In this document: positions 27,407 to 36,334 of the stretch, in pieces
Layout: each line of letters starts with the position of its first letter
Numbering within the stretch: position 1 is the first letter of the stretch
Assembly (NCBI RefSeq): GCF_016234775.1
Contig: NZ_JACRAH010000051.1
Span: 1 to 64,000, forward strand
Direction: 5' to 3'
DNA length: 64,000 bases
Source of the DNA: Aquabacterium sp.
GTDB taxonomy: Bacteria > Pseudomonadota > Gammaproteobacteria > Burkholderiales > Burkholderiaceae_C
Program-made: the position numbers and the translations under genes
The notes under the pieces: model-generated
Database searches by the model: none
What the model was told of the DNA's origin: nothing
Seen by the model: the letters and a program-made list of their open reading frames with translations, nothing else

Positions 27407-28270
27407 CTATACGTGCTCTGAGCCTGGCTTGTTGGTGCGCGCTTCGATCACGCGCACGGCGTTGGCGCCAGGGTGCATGGTCATGCCCAGTTGCCCGGCA
27501 AACCGGGTCGGATTGTGCAGTTCGGCCAGCGCAAATCCGGCATCGCGCAACTCGGTTTCAGCTTGCACCTCGTTGTCGAAGTGCAGGAAGACGCGGCCTT
27601 TCACGAAGGTGGACAACACCGCCTTGAAGGCTTGCACGCCAGCGCCTTTGTTGGCGTTGTGCAGGTGGATGTCTGACAGGTACAGGCCCTCGGGGAAGCG
27701 GTTGAGCACGCGGCCAAAGCGTTGCCACATGGCGACCACGGTCGGGGTGTCGAAATAGTTGACCAGGCCTTCCGTGATGATGGCTGTGCCCTGATTCGGG
27801 TCCAGCTTGTCGGCCAGCGCGCTCAAGGAGGTGGGGCCGGTATCGGCCAGGGCATCCAGGGTCACCACCTCATGCCCGCCACGCAGCAGGCCGGCTTGCT
27901 GGAGCAGGTCGCGCTTGCGTTGCGCCATGTCGGGCAGGTCGGCTTCGATGTAGCGCAGTTTGTCGCCATGGGCTTGCTTGAAACGCCAGCCTCGCGGGGA
28001 CAGGCCTGCCGCCACCTCGATGACCTGGCTCACGCGCCCTTCCCGGATGGCCTGGGTGAGCAGCAGGTCGATCAGGCGATGCCTGGCCAGCAGGAAGGCC
28101 TGCAAGGTTGGCGCGCCCGTGAGCATGGCCAGGCGGTGCAGGGGGCGCAAGACGCCATGCATGAGGCGGCCTTGCGGCGTGACCAGCGCAGGATGCGACA
28201 TGCCATGCGCAAACCAGGTGTAGCCGGTGTAGTGCGCCGTGGGGCTGATGCTGGCTGCATTGCGTGCCAT
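27407..28270 (-). CDS. SAM-dependent methyltransferase, LCM/PPM (TcmP-like) family
   Basis: A 287-residue protein related to leucine carboxyl methyltransferase-like O-methyltransferases (the TcmP group). The SAM-binding Gly motif region reads VIEVAAGLSPRGWRF, the acidic residue follows in YIEADLPDM, and ITEGLVNYFDT is the typical motif IV. The start at 28270 has AAAGG upstream and gives a family-like N-terminus; the frame is open further up but would run into the SDR gene. It lies 11 bases after the SDR stop, so the two are co-transcribed. The substrate is unknown. Confidence 0.85.
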   Translation of the reverse strand: MARNAASISPTAHYTGYTWFAHGMSHPALVTPQGRLMHGVLRPLHRLAMLTGAPTLQAFLLARHRLIDLLLTQAIREGRVSQVIEVAAGLSPRGWRFKQAHGDKLRYIEADLPDMAQRKRDLLQQAGLLRGGHEVVTLDALADTGPTSLSALADKLDPNQGTAIITEGLVNYFDTPTVVAMWQRFGRVLNRFPEGLYLSDIHLHNANKGAGVQAFKAVLSTFVKGRVFLHFDNEVQAETELRDAGFALAELHNPTRFAGQLGMTMHPGANAVRVIEARTNKPGSEHV

Positions 28271-28281
28271 GTGGTGGCCTT

Positions 28282-29178
28282 TCAGGCTTGCTTGCGAGTG
28301 GAGGGCTGGTCGCCATCGGCAGTGGGCTCTGGCAGCGTGAATGGCCACAGATAGCCGTTGCGCTTGCAGCCTTCAATGGTCAACCTGTGAGTGAGTCGGC
28401 GCGACAGGCGCTTGAGGTTGAACAGCAGGCGCGCAGAAGGCCCTGCCAGCACGATGTCGTCGCCGCGCCTGACCGCGCGCACGATGCGCTCTGCCACCAC
28501 CGAGGGGTGTGCACCTGTGGTGCCATAAAAGCGCTCCAGCTTGTCGAGCTGCTGAACGGGAATCACAGGTGAGACCGCGCTGCGGTTGCGCACGATGGGC
28601 GTGTTGATCACACCAGGGCAGACCACGGTCACGCCGATGTCCGTGCCATCGAGTTCGAGGGACAAGGCATCGCTCATGCCCATGACGGCATGCTTGGTGG
28701 CCGAATAAGCGCTGAGATTCGGGCTGGGGGTGATGCCTGCGGCCGAGGCGATGTTCACCACATGCCTGGCGCCACCGGCCTTCTTCATCTCGGGCACGAA
28801 GAAGTAGCAACCGTGCACCACGCCCATGAGGTTGATGTCCAGCAGGCGTCGCCAGGCTTGCATGGGCGTGTTCACGAAGGGGCCCAGAAAGGCTGTGCCA
28901 GCGTTGTTCACGATCACGTGTGGCGCACCCACACAGCGCACGACATCGATGGCCAGGTCACGCATGGCGACTTCGTTGGACACATCGATCACGGCATTCA
29001 GGCTGCGGACACCCAGCCTGATCAGTTCCTGATGGAGCGCTTCCAGGCCTGTCTGATTGATGTCGGTGGCAAAGATGTGGGCCCCGCGTCGCGCAAAGGC
29101 CAGCGCCGTTTCATACCCGATGCCCGAGGCCGCCCCCGTCACCAGCACCCATTTGTCACGCAGATCTGGAATCGCCAT
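28282..29178 (-). CDS. Short-chain dehydrogenase/reductase (SDR)
   Basis: A 298-residue SDR with TGAASGIGYE at residues 14-23, NNAG near 92 and catalytic YSATKHA. A hydrophobic, basic C-terminal extension (LLFNLKRLSRRLTHRL) resembles membrane-associated SDRs acting on lipids or steroids. It is followed 11 bases later by the methyltransferase. CATGTCAC, which includes its start codon, is repeated inverted as GTGACATG at 29211-29218, a candidate operator. Confidence 0.86.
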   Translation of the reverse strand: MAIPDLRDKWVLVTGAASGIGYETALAFARRGAHIFATDINQTGLEALHQELIRLGVRSLNAVIDVSNEVAMRDLAIDVVRCVGAPHVIVNNAGTAFLGPFVNTPMQAWRRLLDINLMGVVHGCYFFVPEMKKAGGARHVVNIASAAGITPSPNLSAYSATKHAVMGMSDALSLELDGTDIGVTVVCPGVINTPIVRNRSAVSPVIPVQQLDKLERFYGTTGAHPSVVAERIVRAVRRGDDIVLAGPSARLLFNLKRLSRRLTHRLTIEGCKRNGYLWPFTLPEPTADGDQPSTRKQA

Positions 29179-29231
29179 GTCACATCCTGAAGTCGTGAGG
29201 GATCAGTAGTGTGACATGTATGGTTGTCAGA

Positions 29232-29657
29232 TTACTTTACGCGCTTTCCCTGAGCATCGATCACCACTTCGCCGTCTTCCTTGCTGAATGGGGCTTGCTG
29301 CGGCGCATCCAGGATGTCCAGCACCAGTTCGGAAGGTCGGCACAGTCGGGTGCCAAGCGGTGTGACGACGATGGGGCGGTTGATCAGAATGGGGTGGGCG
29401 ATCATGAAGTCGATCAACTGATCGTCCGTCCACTTGCTGTCTTGCAACTGGAGTTCGTCATACAGATCGCCCTTGCTGCGCAGCACCTCACGGGCGCTCA
29501 GGCCGCAGTCCTGGATCAGCTTGACCAACTGACCGCTATCGGGCGGCGACTCCAGATACAGGACGACGTCAGGCTCGATACCCGCATTGCGGATCAGGGC
29601 CAGGGTGTTGCGGGAGGTGCCGCACTTCGGGTTGTGATAGATGGTGACCTTGCTCAT
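29232..29657 (-). CDS. arsC: ArsC-type arsenate reductase (glutaredoxin-dependent family)
   Basis: The 141-residue protein has the ArsC core: catalytic Cys12 in NPKCGTSRNTL and the Arg-containing RPIVVTPLGTRLCRP segment near residue 95. Family members reduce arsenate with glutaredoxin and glutathione in the cytoplasm. No arsR, arsB or acr3 lies nearby, so this is an isolated gene and a housekeeping ArsC/YffB-like role remains possible. It is divergent from a glutathione S-transferase, which fits a thiol-related neighbourhood. Confidence 0.9.
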   Translation of the reverse strand: MSKVTIYHNPKCGTSRNTLALIRNAGIEPDVVLYLESPPDSGQLVKLIQDCGLSAREVLRSKGDLYDELQLQDSKWTDDQLIDFMIAHPILINRPIVVTPLGTRLCRPSELVLDILDAPQQAPFSKEDGEVVIDAQGKRVK

Positions 29658-29730
29658 GGCGTGATCTTAAGGGGCAGTGGCATGGCCCGTGAGCAGACAG
29701 GTGAATGCCTGTCGTTGTATGCTGCCGCGC

Positions 29731-30417
29731 ATGATCACCGTTCACCACCTCGAAACATCCCGTTCGCAGCGCGTGCTGTGGTTGCTTGAAGAAATGGGCC
29801 TGCCCTATGAGCTCAAGATCTACAAGCGCCACCCGGTTACCAGGCTGGCGCCGCCCGAGTTGAAGAAGATCCATCCGCTGGGCAAATCACCCGTGATCAC
29901 CGATGGCGATCTGGTGGTGGCCGAGTCGGCCGCGATTCTGGAATACCTGGTCGAGCGCTACGGCGCGCAGGCGCAGGGTGACGCCGCTCAACTGAGCACG
30001 CAGCCTGGTACGCCCGAGCACATGCAGTTGCGCTTCTGGATGCACTTTGCCGAAGGCTCGCTCATGAACTGGCTGGTGATGAAGCTGGTGTTCATGACCA
30101 TTCCCACGCAGCCCATGCCTTTCTTCGTCAAGCCCATTGCGCGCGAGATCTGCAAGAAGGTGCAAAAGCAGTTGATCGATCCGAATCTGCAAACCTCGAC
30201 GGCCTTCATCGAAGACCACCTGGGCAAGCACCCGTGGTTTGCCGGTGATCGCCTGACACTGGCCGACTTCCAGATGAGCTTTGCCGTGTCGGCCTTGATG
30301 TCGCGTGCGGACGATGCCAAACGCTGCCCGAACCTGTCAGCCTACATCAAGCGGATGGAAGCCCGGCCGGCCTACCAGCGTGCGCTGGCCAAGGGCGGCC
30401 CGGTGGTGATGGGCTGA
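29731..30417 (+). CDS. Glutathione S-transferase family protein
   Basis: A 228-residue GST. The thioredoxin-like N-terminal domain begins MITVHHLETSRSQRVLWLLEE with Ser near residue 10-12 as the likely thiolate-activating residue, then HPLGKSPVITDGDLVVAESAAILEYL binds glutathione. The C-terminal helical domain contains FAGDRLTLADFQMSFA. The start at 29731 follows the family's usual N-terminus; the upstream extension of the frame has no support. It is convergent with the desaturase gene. Confidence 0.9.
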   Translation: MITVHHLETSRSQRVLWLLEEMGLPYELKIYKRHPVTRLAPPELKKIHPLGKSPVITDGDLVVAESAAILEYLVERYGAQAQGDAAQLSTQPGTPEHMQLRFWMHFAEGSLMNWLVMKLVFMTIPTQPMPFFVKPIAREICKKVQKQLIDPNLQTSTAFIEDHLGKHPWFAGDRLTLADFQMSFAVSALMSRADDAKRCPNLSAYIKRMEARPAYQRALAKGGPVVMG

Positions 30418-30424
30418 CCAAGCC

Positions 30425-31450
30425 TTATCGAGCTGGCTGGCCTGAACTGGCCAGCTGCAACACATCCAGATAGCTGGGTGGTTCGGGCACATCCGTGCGC
30501 TCACGCAACCAGGCGTGCATTTGCGGCAGGCGGTGGAAGGGCACCGATGCCATCAGGTGATGCTCCATGTGGAAGTTCACGTTCACCGGTGCCACGGTGG
30601 CGCGGGCCAGCCAGCCGGCTCGCGTGGTGCGGGTGTTGCGGAACATGTCGGGCGAGCGGTCCAGGCAGCCATGCTCGGCGATCGAGCGGATGCGGATGAA
30701 CAGGGGCAGGAAGGTCAGGAAGGCCAGCACCCAGGCGGCATAGAGCCACGCGTGGCCCGTGGCGGCCAGCACAGCCCACAGCACACCGTTGGTGATCAAC
30801 ATGGGCCCCATGTTGCGCAGGGTGGTGCTGATGCGTTCGGGCCAGGTGCGGCCTTCTTGAGGCAGACGTTCGACGTTGTTGGCCACCGTCCACTTGAAGA
30901 CGCCCGCATCCATCATCACCAGCCCGAAGACCAGCTTGAGGCCCGTCAGGCCGAAGATGTCGCGCGCCATCTTGCGCACCAGCGATACGCGGTTCACGGG
31001 GTAGTCTTCATGCAGTGAGATATCGGGATCCTGGTTGGTGCCGGTCTTGGTGTGGTGGCCCAGGTGGTGCACCTTGTACTTGCCCAGGTTCTGCCAGATC
31101 GGGCGCGCGCACAGCCAGTCGGTGAGCACATCGTTGGCCCAACGGCGCTTGAACAGGGTGCCGTGCGAGCCCTCATGTTGCAGGATGGCAAGTGCAAGCT
31201 GGCGACCACCCAGCACGGCCATCACGGCAACAAATGTGAAAACATTCGGCCAGCGTGCCAGTGCGGCAAAGGCCAGGGCGATGACACCCCATGTGGAGCC
31301 CACGGCCCAGGCGCCCCACAGATCGGAGCGCGCCGTCAAGGTGGCCATCTGCTCGCGGGTGAACAGGTCTTTCAGGCGCCGTTTGGTGGCGGCGGGCAGA
31401 TCAGTGGGCGTGGCCGTGAATTCAGGCTGCTGGGCGAGGGAGCTGGACAT
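30425..31450 (-). CDS. Membrane fatty acid desaturase family protein
   Basis: A 341-residue integral membrane di-iron enzyme with the three desaturase His boxes: HEGSH, HHLGHH and HMEHH. Four or more hydrophobic helices flank them. It is of the FA_desaturase group that includes acyl-lipid desaturases and related hydroxylases; the position of the double bond introduced is unknown. Its start follows the PaaX-type regulator stop by 12 bases, so both are probably transcribed from the strong promoter in front of that regulator. Confidence 0.9.
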   Translation of the reverse strand: MSSSLAQQPEFTATPTDLPAATKRRLKDLFTREQMATLTARSDLWGAWAVGSTWGVIALAFAALARWPNVFTFVAVMAVLGGRQLALAILQHEGSHGTLFKRRWANDVLTDWLCARPIWQNLGKYKVHHLGHHTKTGTNQDPDISLHEDYPVNRVSLVRKMARDIFGLTGLKLVFGLVMMDAGVFKWTVANNVERLPQEGRTWPERISTTLRNMGPMLITNGVLWAVLAATGHAWLYAAWVLAFLTFLPLFIRIRSIAEHGCLDRSPDMFRNTRTTRAGWLARATVAPVNVNFHMEHHLMASVPFHRLPQMHAWLRERTDVPEPPSYLDVLQLASSGQPAR

Positions 31451-31462
31451 GGTGCGCTGTGC

Positions 31463-32314
31463 TCAATGGGTGGCAGGCCGGCGGCCTTTGGGGGAAGGGT
31501 TGGTGGCGAGGAGCTTGGCCTGTCTGGTCTGCAAGGCAGCTGGCAGTTGCTCGGCCCAGATGCGATGGCCCGCTTGATCAAATGCGACCACGATGTCGGT
31601 GAAGGCGCGGCGTTCGGCCACGTTCACCAGCGGCTCGGGCAGCAGGGGGTCGAACACCAGTTGGCGGATGGCTTCGTTGCCCAGCAGGTAGCACTCGCGT
31701 GCGGCCACTTCGGGCTCCAGTTCATGTGCATGCGCCAGCCAGGCTTCCAGCTTCTGGCGCGTCTGTTCGTAGGCTTTGGTGAGGGCGTCACCCTGCCAGA
31801 GCGAGCGTGCCTTGGCCTCCAGTTCAGGCGCCAGATCGGTGGCGGTAAAGACCGGGGCTTGCGCTTCCAGGCCCAGCTTGCGCAGGCGTTCACGGATGGC
31901 TGGGGCGTGGCCGATCAGGTTGTCTGGCCGCACATGCAGGCTGTCATCCAGCTCCTGGAATCCCAGCAGTGCCAGGGCCCGTTGCCGGCCGCGCAATGCG
32001 GTGCGATCGCTGCGGCCCAGGCTGCCGGTGCTGACCATGATCCAGGCGCCAGACCAGTCGCAGACACGTGATTCACTGCTGCGCCAACGTGAGAGTTCTT
32101 GGGCCAGACCGGCGGCTTGTGGTCCCAGGCGGTAGGCCCCGCGACCTGCAGATTCGATCATGCCGGCCGAGCCCAGGCGCACAAGTGCCACCCGCACGCT
32201 GTTCTCGCGGATACCGAACAGCGCGCACGATCCCACGGCATCGGCTGCGCTCAAGGGCGCGCCATCATTGGCCAGCAGGAGGTTGAGGATCAGGTTTTTC
32301 GGGTTGGGTGGCAT
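31463..32314 (-). CDS. PaaX family transcriptional regulator
   Basis: The 283-residue protein has an N-terminal winged helix (about residues 1-65, with ENSVRVALVRLGSAGMIESAGRGAYRL) and the PaaX central and C-terminal domains (LDDSLHVRPDNL and RECYLLGNEAIRQLVFDPLLPEPL). PaaX proteins are usually repressors relieved by an acyl- or aryl-CoA. No phenylacetate genes are near; the downstream desaturase is the obvious target. A consensus promoter and a perfect palindrome directly before the start suggest autorepression. Confidence 0.88.
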   Translation of the reverse strand: MPPNPKNLILNLLLANDGAPLSAADAVGSCALFGIRENSVRVALVRLGSAGMIESAGRGAYRLGPQAAGLAQELSRWRSSESRVCDWSGAWIMVSTGSLGRSDRTALRGRQRALALLGFQELDDSLHVRPDNLIGHAPAIRERLRKLGLEAQAPVFTATDLAPELEAKARSLWQGDALTKAYEQTRQKLEAWLAHAHELEPEVAARECYLLGNEAIRQLVFDPLLPEPLVNVAERRAFTDIVVAFDQAGHRIWAEQLPAALQTRQAKLLATNPSPKGRRPATH

Positions 32315-32320
32315 GATTCA

Positions 32321-32336
32321 TTACATATCTATGTAA
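32321..32336. promoter_or_regulatory. Candidate autoregulatory operator of the PaaX-type regulator
   Basis: TTACATA-TC-TATGTAA is a perfect 7-bp inverted repeat lying between the -10 element and the start codon, at the expected transcription start. This is a classic repressor position. Confidence 0.65.
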
Positions 32337-32339
32337 AAA

Positions 32340-32369
32340 ATCATATCCAATGAAATGTTTCTCTGTCAA
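32340..32369 (-). promoter_or_regulatory. Promoter of the PaaX-type regulator and desaturase
   Basis: On the minus strand TTGACA (32369-32364) and TATGAT (32345-32340) are separated by 18 bases. The -35 is a full consensus match and the -10 matches five of six. Confidence 0.85.
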
Positions 32370-32392
32370 CCGTACTTTGCCTATTGTTGTAA

Positions 32393-35173
32393 CTATTGAA
32401 TGGCGCCGATGGCCCGTGCCTGAGTGAGGGCGCCTGTGCGGTTCTTGCTGCCCAGCTTGCCGTAAATGTTGTGCAGGTGCCATTTCAGCGTGCCTTCACT
32501 GATGAAGATGGCTTCGGCGATTTCCTTGTTGCTCAAGCCAGAGGCCAGCCTTTGCAGGATGCCGATTTCTCGGCGGGTCAGGCCCTGTACGTTGGGGAGA
32601 TCCGGGTGCTCGCCTTCGTCCAGGGGGGCAGGCCCGGCGGTCGTCAGTTTTTGCCATAAGGCTTGAGCTGGTGGTGGCAGTGGCGTGGTGGGCTTGCATG
32701 ACGCGAGCACGGGGCGCAGCGCGGTTTCGTCATCCTTGAAGATGCGCACGTGGTCATGTTGCGCAGCCAGCGTCAGGGCCAGGCTCAATGCTTGCCGGGC
32801 ATCAGGCTTGCGGTGGCATGCATGCGCGGCGATCGCCTGCAGGATCAACAGTTCGATCTGCTTGCGTATGAGCCCGCGTTGCGCGCAACGGGCAATGGGC
32901 ATGCTCAGGTCGGCCATGACTTGTGCGGGATGGGTTGGCAGCAGCAGGCGGGCGGCCACGCGTTGAGCCCGGTCCGCCTGGATGCTGCCCAGCGGGTCCT
33001 GATAAGGGTTGTCCGGTTGCTCGTTCACGGGCTGGGGGAAGACGTCCAGTCCTTGGGATCGGGCCAGTGTGCGTGCTTCCGTGTGCCGGCCAGCGCGGCA
33101 CAGTTGGATGCAGGTCTCCGCAACGAGCGACACGAGCACGCGAGGCAGGCCGCGGCGTAATGCCAGGGTTCGGCCCTCGTGCAGCACATTCAGGCCACCC
33201 TCGGTGTCGTGTTGCGCAAAGCGCAGGCGCGCACGCGTCAGCCAGCCTGCGATCAGGATGTCGGCGCCACCGTATTGCGCCAGGCTGTCCAGTGAGTGGT
33301 CCATGTGGCGCTGTGCGCCGCTCAGGTCATCGACCTCGTAGTCGATGGCAGCCAGCAGCACATGTTGCACGCTGGCGTGGGTGCGGTGGCCGTCCATGTG
33401 GTTGTTGATCACCTGCAGGCCGCGCTGGCAGGCCGCCCGTGCCAACGGATAGCTGCCCCGCTTGATGTGCAGCACGGCTTCCAGCGAGGCGTTCCATGCC
33501 AGGCCATACCAGGCGTGATCCTGCTCCAGCCAGGTGCCGGCCAAATGAGCGATTTGCAGGCCTTCGTCCAACTCGCCTGTTGTCTTGTAGCCAAAGCAAA
33601 GCACGTTGCCAACGATGCCACGTTGCAGGGCGGGGGCATGCGGCCATCGGGTCAGCCAGTCTCTGGCAGCGTTGCGGGCGGGGTGCCCCTGGTCGGTCAG
33701 GCCCAGTGAGAGTACGCGCTGAAAAGCCATGGCGCAGTCGATCTGGTCAATGGTGCGCAGGTCAGGCGCGTCGCTCTGCATCAGGCGTTGGCGAATGGCG
33801 TGAAGGGCTCTCAGTTGCGTGGCTACTTCTGGTTTTTGAGGGAAAAATGACAAGGCAAAGGCATAGTCGATGCGGATTTGCGGGTAGCGATCCAGCCATT
33901 CGGACGGGATGCTGTTCATCCAGTGCAGCGCCAGTTGCAGTTCACCGCGCTGTTGCGCCGTGGCGGGCATGCACGTGGCCAACCAGGGCGTGGCCAACTC
34001 CCAGGCCTGGGCTTGCAAGGCGTAAGTCAGGGCCTCTTCGTGTTCGCCGTGGCGCCAGCGCCATTGGGCTGATCTGATCAGCACCTGTCTGGCTTCGTCT
34101 GGTGCCGTGGCCAGGAAGTGATGCCTGAACCAAGCGCGTGGCAGATCATGAAGCCGGCATGTCTGGCCCGTGCTGTCCGTGGCAATCAGAAAGGCGCGGA
34201 TGCCTTGCAGGTGTGTGAGCAAATGCCCGACGTCATGCAGGCCTGAGGCTTCCCTCGCCAGTTCGGCATCGAAGCGGTCGAGCATCGACAGGCTCATGAC
34301 CAGCTTGCGCCACACCGGTGGCTGGTGCTGGAGCTGATGCTGACAAAGGTAGGCGACGGCGTCGTCGCTGCTGTTGGCGAACTGCTCGATCAGTCGGGAT
34401 GCATGATGGGGGTCGTTGGGGTGGCTTCCCAGGGCCTCCAGCGCCAGCTCCAGTGCGGTCGGGCAGCCTTCAGTGCGGCTCATCAACAGTTGCAGATCGT
34501 CATCGCTCAGCTTGGTGATCGCGTGCTGATCGCAGAAATTCCGAGCCTCCTGGGTGGTGAACAGCAGTTGCCGATGGTCGAGCTCGTGAAGCCGGCCACG
34601 TACGCGCAAGGAACCGAGTCGCCAGGGCAGTTCGTTGCGCGATCCCAGTGTGATCTGGATCTGGCTGGGAGCGTAATGCAGCAACCAATCCACGACGTCC
34701 AGCACGGTTTCGTCGTGCAGCACATGGACATCATCGAGCATCAGCATCAGTCGATGGGGCGAACTGCCCAGGTCCATCGCCAGGGATTCGGTCACGCTGC
34801 GGAACTGCGAAGCGAGGGTGTCCGACAAATGGGCCAGCGTGGCGTCGCCGGCGTGGATGCCGCTGCGCTGCAGCGCAGCAATGAGATGCCGCAGGAATCG
34901 GGCAGGGTCGTTGTCGCTGTCATCCAGCGTAAGCCACGCGCAGGCACAGGCCTTCTGGCGCAATGCCGTCATCCACTGCGCCATGAGTGTGGTCTTGCCA
35001 TGGCCGGCAGGTGCCACCAGGCTGACCACGGTGCAGTGTCCCTGTTGCACGGATTCCGGTAAAGCCAGCCTGGGGCGCAGCATCGGCGTGCTGGCGCCAA
35101 GCAGTGGGCGCAGACGACCATTGGGCATGGCGTGCGACCTGTTGGGATGCCATGGCGACATCGTGTCGTTCAT
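32393..35173 (-). CDS. MalT-like LuxR-family ATP-dependent transcriptional regulator
   Basis: A large (926-residue) signal-transduction ATPase of the MalT/LAL type. Walker A is APAGHGKTT near residue 57 and LMLDDVHVLHD is Walker B-like. A long TPR-like helical sensor region follows, and the last 65 residues are a LuxR helix-turn-helix with LTRREIGILQRLASGLSNKEIAEA. The ATG at 35173 is preferred over a TTG at 35182. Such proteins bind an inducer and ATP and activate nearby operons; the divergent exporter operon starting at 35268 is the likely target, with two inverted repeats in the shared region. Confidence 0.9.
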   Translation of the reverse strand: MNDTMSPWHPNRSHAMPNGRLRPLLGASTPMLRPRLALPESVQQGHCTVVSLVAPAGHGKTTLMAQWMTALRQKACACAWLTLDDSDNDPARFLRHLIAALQRSGIHAGDATLAHLSDTLASQFRSVTESLAMDLGSSPHRLMLMLDDVHVLHDETVLDVVDWLLHYAPSQIQITLGSRNELPWRLGSLRVRGRLHELDHRQLLFTTQEARNFCDQHAITKLSDDDLQLLMSRTEGCPTALELALEALGSHPNDPHHASRLIEQFANSSDDAVAYLCQHQLQHQPPVWRKLVMSLSMLDRFDAELAREASGLHDVGHLLTHLQGIRAFLIATDSTGQTCRLHDLPRAWFRHHFLATAPDEARQVLIRSAQWRWRHGEHEEALTYALQAQAWELATPWLATCMPATAQQRGELQLALHWMNSIPSEWLDRYPQIRIDYAFALSFFPQKPEVATQLRALHAIRQRLMQSDAPDLRTIDQIDCAMAFQRVLSLGLTDQGHPARNAARDWLTRWPHAPALQRGIVGNVLCFGYKTTGELDEGLQIAHLAGTWLEQDHAWYGLAWNASLEAVLHIKRGSYPLARAACQRGLQVINNHMDGHRTHASVQHVLLAAIDYEVDDLSGAQRHMDHSLDSLAQYGGADILIAGWLTRARLRFAQHDTEGGLNVLHEGRTLALRRGLPRVLVSLVAETCIQLCRAGRHTEARTLARSQGLDVFPQPVNEQPDNPYQDPLGSIQADRAQRVAARLLLPTHPAQVMADLSMPIARCAQRGLIRKQIELLILQAIAAHACHRKPDARQALSLALTLAAQHDHVRIFKDDETALRPVLASCKPTTPLPPPAQALWQKLTTAGPAPLDEGEHPDLPNVQGLTRREIGILQRLASGLSNKEIAEAIFISEGTLKWHLHNIYGKLGSKNRTGALTQARAIGAIQ

Positions 35174-35207
35174 CTTGTTCAAAACCTAACTTTTGCTAGG
35201 GGCCAAA

Positions 35208-35250
35208 CCCAGTCGGGTCTTGCCAGACTGGGTGCCAGGCAAAGACCTGG
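35208..35250. promoter_or_regulatory. Two inverted repeats in front of the 14-codon ORF and exporter operon
   Basis: CCCAGTC (35208-35214) pairs with GACTGGG (35226-35232), and CCAGG (35235-35239) pairs with CCTGG (35246-35250). They lie between the MalT-like gene and the short ORF, and could be activator sites or a structured leader. No clear -10 was found. Confidence 0.5.
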
Positions 35251-35267
35251 GTCAACAAGGAGACAGC

Positions 35268-35312
35268 ATGAACAAGAACGCGCATGGATACCTTGATCCA
35301 GTCTGGATTTGA
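35268..35312 (+). CDS. 14-codon ORF (leader peptide or small peptide) ahead of the exporter
   Basis: An ATG at 35268 follows AAGGAG (35257-35262) by five bases, an excellent ribosome binding site. The peptide is MNKNAHGYLDPVWI and ends at TGA 35310-35312. The last A of the stop is the first base of the AAGGAG that serves the adaptor gene at 35324, so translation of the two would be coupled. No known peptide is recognised. It could be a regulatory leader, a coupling ORF, or a small exported or modified peptide for the transporter encoded next; the sequence does not decide. Confidence 0.5.
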   Translation: MNKNAHGYLDPVWI

Positions 35313-35323
35313 AGGAGCCAATC

Positions 35324-36322
35324 GTGATTTACCGCAGTTTTGCAATGGGTTCTCTGGTGTCTGCCCTGACCATATCGGCCGCATGGGGCACCTGGTCGGT
35401 GTTCAAGCCCTCGGGGGCTGCCGATGACGTCATCAAAGCCAACGGACGCATCGAGGTGGCGCGCATCGAGATCGCCACCAAATTCCCCGGGCGTGTGCTG
35501 GACGTGCCTATCCAGGAGGGCGACATGGTCAAGTCCGGCGACGTGATCGCCAGGATGGACACCAGCGATCTGGAGGCTCAGTTGGTCGGGGTGCAAGCCA
35601 TGCGTCAGCGTGCGGTTCAGGCCATGGCGCGTGCACAAGGTGAAACACAAGTGCACCGCATTCAGGCCAATGTGGCCCAGATGGAATACAACAATGCCGT
35701 GGATTTGCAAAAGCAGGTGCTGGTATCGGATTCCGAAGTCAAGCGCCGGCAGGCTCAGCGAGATGGCGAGCAGACCGGCGTGAACATTGCCACGGCGGCT
35801 GTCGGTGAGGCATCTGCTGCGCGGGACGAGGCGGATGCGGGCATCAAACGCCTGAAGATCGCCATCGCAGACCACACCTTGCGCGCACCGGTCGCCGGTC
35901 GCATCGAGTACCGTGTGGTCGAACCCAGTTCGGTGATCCCCGCCGGCGGCCGCGTGGCGACTTTGCTGGATACGGCGCATGTGCACATGACGATCTTCCT
36001 GCCCACCAAGGTGGCGGGGCAGTTGCGCGTGGGCGATGAGGCGCGCATCGTGCTGGATGCCGCGCCGCAGATGCCCTTGCCGGCCAAGGTGTCCTTCGTG
36101 GCGGCCGAGGCCCAGTTCACGCCCAAGCATGTGGAAACACCCAGCGAGCGCGAGAAGCTGACCTACCGCGTCAAGCTCAGTCTGGCCGAGGATGTGGCCG
36201 TCGCCAATGCCGGCTTGCTCAAGGCCGGCTTGACGGGCAATGGCTTTGTGCGTGTGCGCACGCCTGAGAACAGCTGGCCTCAACAATCCAATGGGGGGCT
36301 GCCATCGTCCTTCCCCAATTGA
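35324..36322 (+). CDS. HlyD-family periplasmic adaptor (YhiI-like)
   Basis: This 332-residue adaptor has an N-terminal membrane anchor (about residues 4-22), a lipoyl half with GRVLDVPIQEGDMVKSGDVIARMD, a short coiled coil, the second lipoyl half (HTLRAPVAGRIEYRVV) and a barrel domain. The GTG at 35324 is chosen because AAGGAG lies seven bases upstream; a longer TTG-started frame lacks support. It heads a four-gene set of adaptor, double ATPase-permease, ABC-2 permease and outer membrane factor, matching E. coli yhiI-rbbA-yhhJ plus a channel. Confidence 0.9.
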   Translation: MIYRSFAMGSLVSALTISAAWGTWSVFKPSGAADDVIKANGRIEVARIEIATKFPGRVLDVPIQEGDMVKSGDVIARMDTSDLEAQLVGVQAMRQRAVQAMARAQGETQVHRIQANVAQMEYNNAVDLQKQVLVSDSEVKRRQAQRDGEQTGVNIATAAVGEASAARDEADAGIKRLKIAIADHTLRAPVAGRIEYRVVEPSSVIPAGGRVATLLDTAHVHMTIFLPTKVAGQLRVGDEARIVLDAAPQMPLPAKVSFVAAEAQFTPKHVETPSEREKLTYRVKLSLAEDVAVANAGLLKAGLTGNGFVRVRTPENSWPQQSNGGLPSSFPN

Positions 36323-36334
36323 TGGGGGCGGCAA

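Noticed and set aside
29232..29657. An arsenic resistance island
   Set aside because: Only an ArsC-like protein is present; there is no ArsR, ArsB/Acr3 or ArsH gene around it.
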